NCBI GenBank assembly: GCA_030040475.1
Contig: JASHTQ010000611.1
Location: 1-7,744, forward strand
Direction: 5' to 3'
Source of the DNA: Streptosporangiaceae bacterium
GTDB taxonomy: Bacteria; Actinomycetota; Actinomycetes; Streptosporangiales; Streptosporangiaceae
DNA length: 7,744 bases
Shown: positions 6,175 through 7,744 of the stretch, piece after piece
Numbering within the stretch: the stretch's first letter is position 1
Layout of the letters: each line of letters opens with the position of its first letter
Made by a program: the position numbers and the translations under genes
The notes under the pieces: model-generated
Seen by the model: the letters and a program-made list of their open reading frames with translations, nothing else
What the model was told of the DNA's origin: nothing
Database searches by the model: none

Positions 6175-6786
6175 GTGTCCCCTATCAAGACCAACCGCAC
6201 CACCGAAAGGGCGGCCGCGCTTGGCAACCGTGCAAAGGACGTGGCCGCGCAGGCCGTACCGGTAGGCAAGAAAGCCAAGGACCGCGCCAAAGACGTGGCC
6301 GCGGTGGCCGTCCCGGCGGGTAAGCGCGCGTCCAGCACGGCTGCTCAAGGAGTCCGCAAGGGCGTTCACGGCGCACGGGGATGGGCCGCACCGCGCCTGG
6401 AAGACGCCGCGGACGCCGTGACGGCAACGGTCGCTCCCACGGTCTCCAAGGCCCTGCGCAGCGCGGACGCCATGACGACAACGGTCGCCCCGAAGGTCTC
6501 CAAGGCCCTGCGCAGCACGGCGCTGCAGATCAGGCCGGACGACGCCAAATCGGCGAAGACCGGGCTGCGCAGGCTGCTGAACTGGCGCTGGCTGCTCGCG
6601 GCCGGCGCGGTGATGGCCGCCGCCGGAACGACAGCGGCCGTCGCCATGCGCCGTCGTTACACCAGCGCCACGCAGGACGCCAAGGAGGCAACCGGGCTGA
6701 CCGACGAGGAGAGCAGCACGCAGGCCGCGCAGAACGGCACGAAGCACTCGGAGGTAAACGGACGGGTAACCACTCCCGGACACTGA
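6175..6786 (+). CDS. Ala/Lys-rich single-span membrane protein with 18-residue repeats (DUF5324-like by position)
   Basis: No enzymatic domain is recognised. The 203-aa protein has three parts: a basic, Ala-rich region (1-136) likely to be long amphipathic helices; a membrane span at about 139-158 bounded by WRW and RRR; and a polar tail rich in Gln, Glu, Thr and Ser. Two pairs of 18-residue repeats are visible: RAKDVAAxAVPxGK at 19-36 and 37-54, and DAxTxTVAPxVSKALRS at 80-97 and 98-115. An 18-residue period equals five alpha-helical turns, so the same face recurs. Streptomyces carries an Ala-rich, single-span DUF5324 protein beside ppiA-rhomboid-crgA; similar layout and place suggest a relative, but I match architecture, not residues. 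The start GTG 6175 has GGGAGGT 5 nt upstream. It is divergent from ppiA and ends at a stem-loop. A role in envelope or nucleoid organisation is speculation. Confidence 0.85.
   Translation: MSPIKTNRTTERAAALGNRAKDVAAQAVPVGKKAKDRAKDVAAVAVPAGKRASSTAAQGVRKGVHGARGWAAPRLEDAADAVTATVAPTVSKALRSADAMTTTVAPKVSKALRSTALQIRPDDAKSAKTGLRRLLNWRWLLAAGAVMAAAGTTAAVAMRRRYTSATQDAKEATGLTDEESSTQAAQNGTKHSEVNGRVTTPGH
6229..6336 (+). repeat. Degenerate 54-bp tandem repeat (two copies), first pair
   Basis: Two adjacent 54-bp units (6229-6282, 6283-6336) encode residues 19-36 and 37-54 of the Ala-rich membrane protein. The shared core is RAKDVAA followed by AVP and GK. The DNA is diverged, mostly at third positions and in the last six codons, so this duplication looks older than the pair at 6412-6519. 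Confidence 0.75.
6412..6519 (+). repeat. Exact-length 54-bp tandem duplication, second pair
   Basis: Two abutting 54-bp units (6412-6465 and 6466-6519) encode residues 80-97 and 98-115. By direct comparison they differ at 6 of 54 bases, four of which change the amino acid. Both contain VAPxVSKALRS. The repeat length equals that of the first pair, which points to growth of the protein by in-frame 18-codon steps. Confidence 0.88.
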
Positions 6787-6796
6787 CCGCCATCCA

Positions 6797-6826
6797 CCGG
6801 CGCCCGCGGGCCACTGCGGGCGCCGG
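6797..6826 (+). terminator. Stem-loop terminator after the Ala-rich membrane protein gene
   Basis: A perfect 11-bp GC-rich stem, CCGGCGCCCGC (6797-6807) pairing with GCGGGCGCCGG (6816-6826), with an 8-nt loop, begins 11 nt after the TGA at 6784-6786. No clear T-run follows, as is common for actinobacterial stem-loop terminators. It separates this transcript from the mannosyltransferase-like gene downstream. A second short hairpin, GCCGC/GCGGC, lies at 6862-6875. Confidence 0.72.
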
Positions 6827-6875
6827 CGTCGTTCCTGGGCTCAACGGGCTTGATGGGCTAAGCCGCCAAAGCGGC

Positions 6876-6905
6876 GGGACGGCCGCAGACGAGATCCGGT
6901 ACCGT
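6876..6905 (+). promoter_or_regulatory. Possible promoter of the mannosyltransferase-like gene
   Basis: TACCGT (6900-6905) fits the actinobacterial TANNNT -10 box, with GGGACG (6876-6881) as a poor -35 match at 18-bp spacing. It would start transcription about 50 nt before TTG 6962. A new promoter is expected here because a terminator-like stem-loop lies just upstream, but the sequence match alone is weak. Confidence 0.3.
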
Positions 6906-6961
6906 CTAACCACGGCACGCACGAAACGCGGCTAGCAGACACCGACCAGCGGGCGGGCGGA

Positions 6962-7744
6962 TTGGCAACCGAGAACGACCGGGCCCAGGCCCGGGTGGAT
7001 CCTCCCGGATCGCCCCAGCCCGGATCACTCCAGCCCGGATCGCCCGAGTCGGCCCGCCTGATCGGCTGGCTGGCCGCGGCCGCCATCGCCTGCTCGACCG
7101 CGGTCATGGTCGTGATCGCGGCCGCCGGGCCGAACGCCGCCGTCCCGTCGGTGCGCACCGCCGGCGGCCCGCCGTGGTCGCACGCGCTGCACCTCACGAC
7201 CACGTTCGTGACCGTGGCGCTGTGGGGCGCGATGGCCCTCGGCTGCGCGGGGGTGATCGCCGCCCTTGTCGCGGTCGCCCGCGGCGCGCGCCCGCCGGCC
7301 CGCCTGCTCATCGCGTTCGCGCTCCTCGCCGTCGTGGCGTTTACCGTGCTTCCCGCCGCGGGCTCCACGGACTCCATCTCCTACGCCGCGAGCGGCCGCA
7401 CCGCGGTGATCGGGCACAGCCCGTACGTGATGACGCCGCTCCAGTTGGCGCGGTCCGGCGACCCGGTCGGCAGGCAGATTCCCTTCGGCGAGATACCGTC
7501 CACCTGGACGACCACGGTATCGGTCTACGGCCCGGTGGCGACGGGGGCGGAATGGGTCGCGGCCGAGCTCGGCGGGACCTCGCTTGCCCACATCGTCTTC
7601 TGGCTCAAGCTGCTCGAGGCGCTGTCCTTCTGCGCGGTGATCTGGATCCTGGACCGGCTGCTGCGGCCCGTCAAGGACGAGGCCATGCGCCTGCGGGCGC
7701 ACCTGCTCTGGTCGGCGAACCCGCTGCTGCTCTGGGAAATCGTC
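6962..7744 (+). CDS. Polytopic GT-C type mannosyltransferase-like membrane protein, N-terminal part (3' end outside window)
   Basis: The frame is open from TTG 6962 to the window edge (261 residues). It resembles actinobacterial polyprenol-phosphate-mannose-dependent alpha-1,6-mannosyltransferases (MptB-like/GT87-type, GT-C fold), which add mannose from a lipid carrier to glycolipids or glycans outside the membrane. Evidence: a Pro/Gly/Ser N-terminal tail; membrane spans at about 33-55, 78-106 and 114-133; then GSTDSISYAASGR (134-146) and GHSPYVMTP, the Asp-containing outer loop typical of this group; SVYGPVATGAEW; and WSANPLLLWEIV at the edge. Catalytic assignment of Asp137 is by analogy. 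No upstream in-frame start exists back to the TGA at 6851-6853; TTG 6962 has only a G-rich stretch as ribosome binding site, and GTG 6995 is the alternative. DUF2029-type membrane proteins of other function cannot be excluded. Confidence 0.77.
   Translation, partial: MATENDRAQARVDPPGSPQPGSLQPGSPESARLIGWLAAAAIACSTAVMVVIAAAGPNAAVPSVRTAGGPPWSHALHLTTTFVTVALWGAMALGCAGVIAALVAVARGARPPARLLIAFALLAVVAFTVLPAAGSTDSISYAASGRTAVIGHSPYVMTPLQLARSGDPVGRQIPFGEIPSTWTTTVSVYGPVATGAEWVAAELGGTSLAHIVFWLKLLEALSFCAVIWILDRLLRPVKDEAMRLRAHLLWSANPLLLWEIV
7004..7048 (+). repeat. Three 15-bp repeats encoding PGS-x-Q/E units
   Basis: Units at 7004-7018, 7019-7033 and 7034-7048 share CCCGGATC and encode PGSPQ, PGSLQ and PGSPE in the cytoplasmic N-terminal tail ahead of the first membrane span. 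They are in frame and probably a flexible linker. Confidence 0.85.

Noticed and set aside
6024..6338. N-terminal extension of the cyclophilin up to 6338
   Set aside because: The extension has no cyclophilin sequence, lies antisense to the Ala-rich protein gene, and the ATG at 6023 has a strong ribosome binding site.
7025..7702. 225-aa minus-strand open frame over the last gene
   Set aside because: Arg-rich shadow; the plus strand shows membrane spans and conserved GT-C-like motifs in a continuous frame.
1..7744. Search for mobile elements, tRNA/rRNA genes or a defence or biosynthetic system
   Set aside because: No transposase, integrase, terminal inverted repeats, tRNA-like cloverleaf or unknown multi-gene cassette is visible; coding is dense and in a conserved housekeeping order.

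Overview
The window comes from a high-GC actinobacterium. GC is high throughout, third codon positions are strongly G/C, GTG and TTG starts are common, and the gene order is the actinobacterial cell-division/cell-wall kinase locus (pbpA-pknA-pknB ... crgA, rhomboid, ppiA). Protein style (PknB, the zinc-finger rhomboid, and the Ala-rich membrane protein after ppiA) looks closer to Streptomyces/Streptosporangiales-type actinobacteria than to mycobacteria. The exact lineage cannot be fixed from the sequence.

Layout. Positions 2-952 (+) hold the C-terminal two thirds of a class B penicillin-binding protein (PbpA), cut by the window edge. It overlaps by 4 bp (GTGA) a PknA-like Ser/Thr kinase (949-2376), followed after 33 bp by PknB with three PASTA domains (2410-4179). 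After 76 bp comes crgA (4256-4507), with a strong ribosome binding site. On the minus strand, a zinc-finger rhomboid protease (4518-5483) and a cyclophilin (5505-6023) form a likely two-gene unit that converges on crgA with only 10 bp between stop codons. A divergent 151-bp regulatory region separates ppiA from a 203-aa Ala/Lys-rich, single-span membrane protein with 18-residue repeats (6175-6786). That gene ends at a perfect 11-bp stem-loop. A new unit then starts at TTG 6962: a polytopic GT-C type mannosyltransferase-like protein running off the window.

How they work together. PbpA is a peptidoglycan transpeptidase of septal/polar growth. PknA and PknB are transmembrane kinases whose known targets in mycobacteria include PbpA and CrgA. 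CrgA is a divisome membrane protein that recruits or tempers PBPs and FtsZ. The left half is therefore one wall-growth and division control module. The right half is positionally conserved next to crgA in actinobacteria but functionally looser.

I see no new mobile, defence or RNA system. The items most worth checking are an Asp in place of the usual oxyanion-region His in the rhomboid, an SxD rather than SxN motif in PbpA, the compaction of the pknB-crgA interval (no pabA/trpG or sortase genes), and the exact 54-bp tandem duplication with 18-residue (five-helical-turn) periodicity in the Ala-rich membrane protein.
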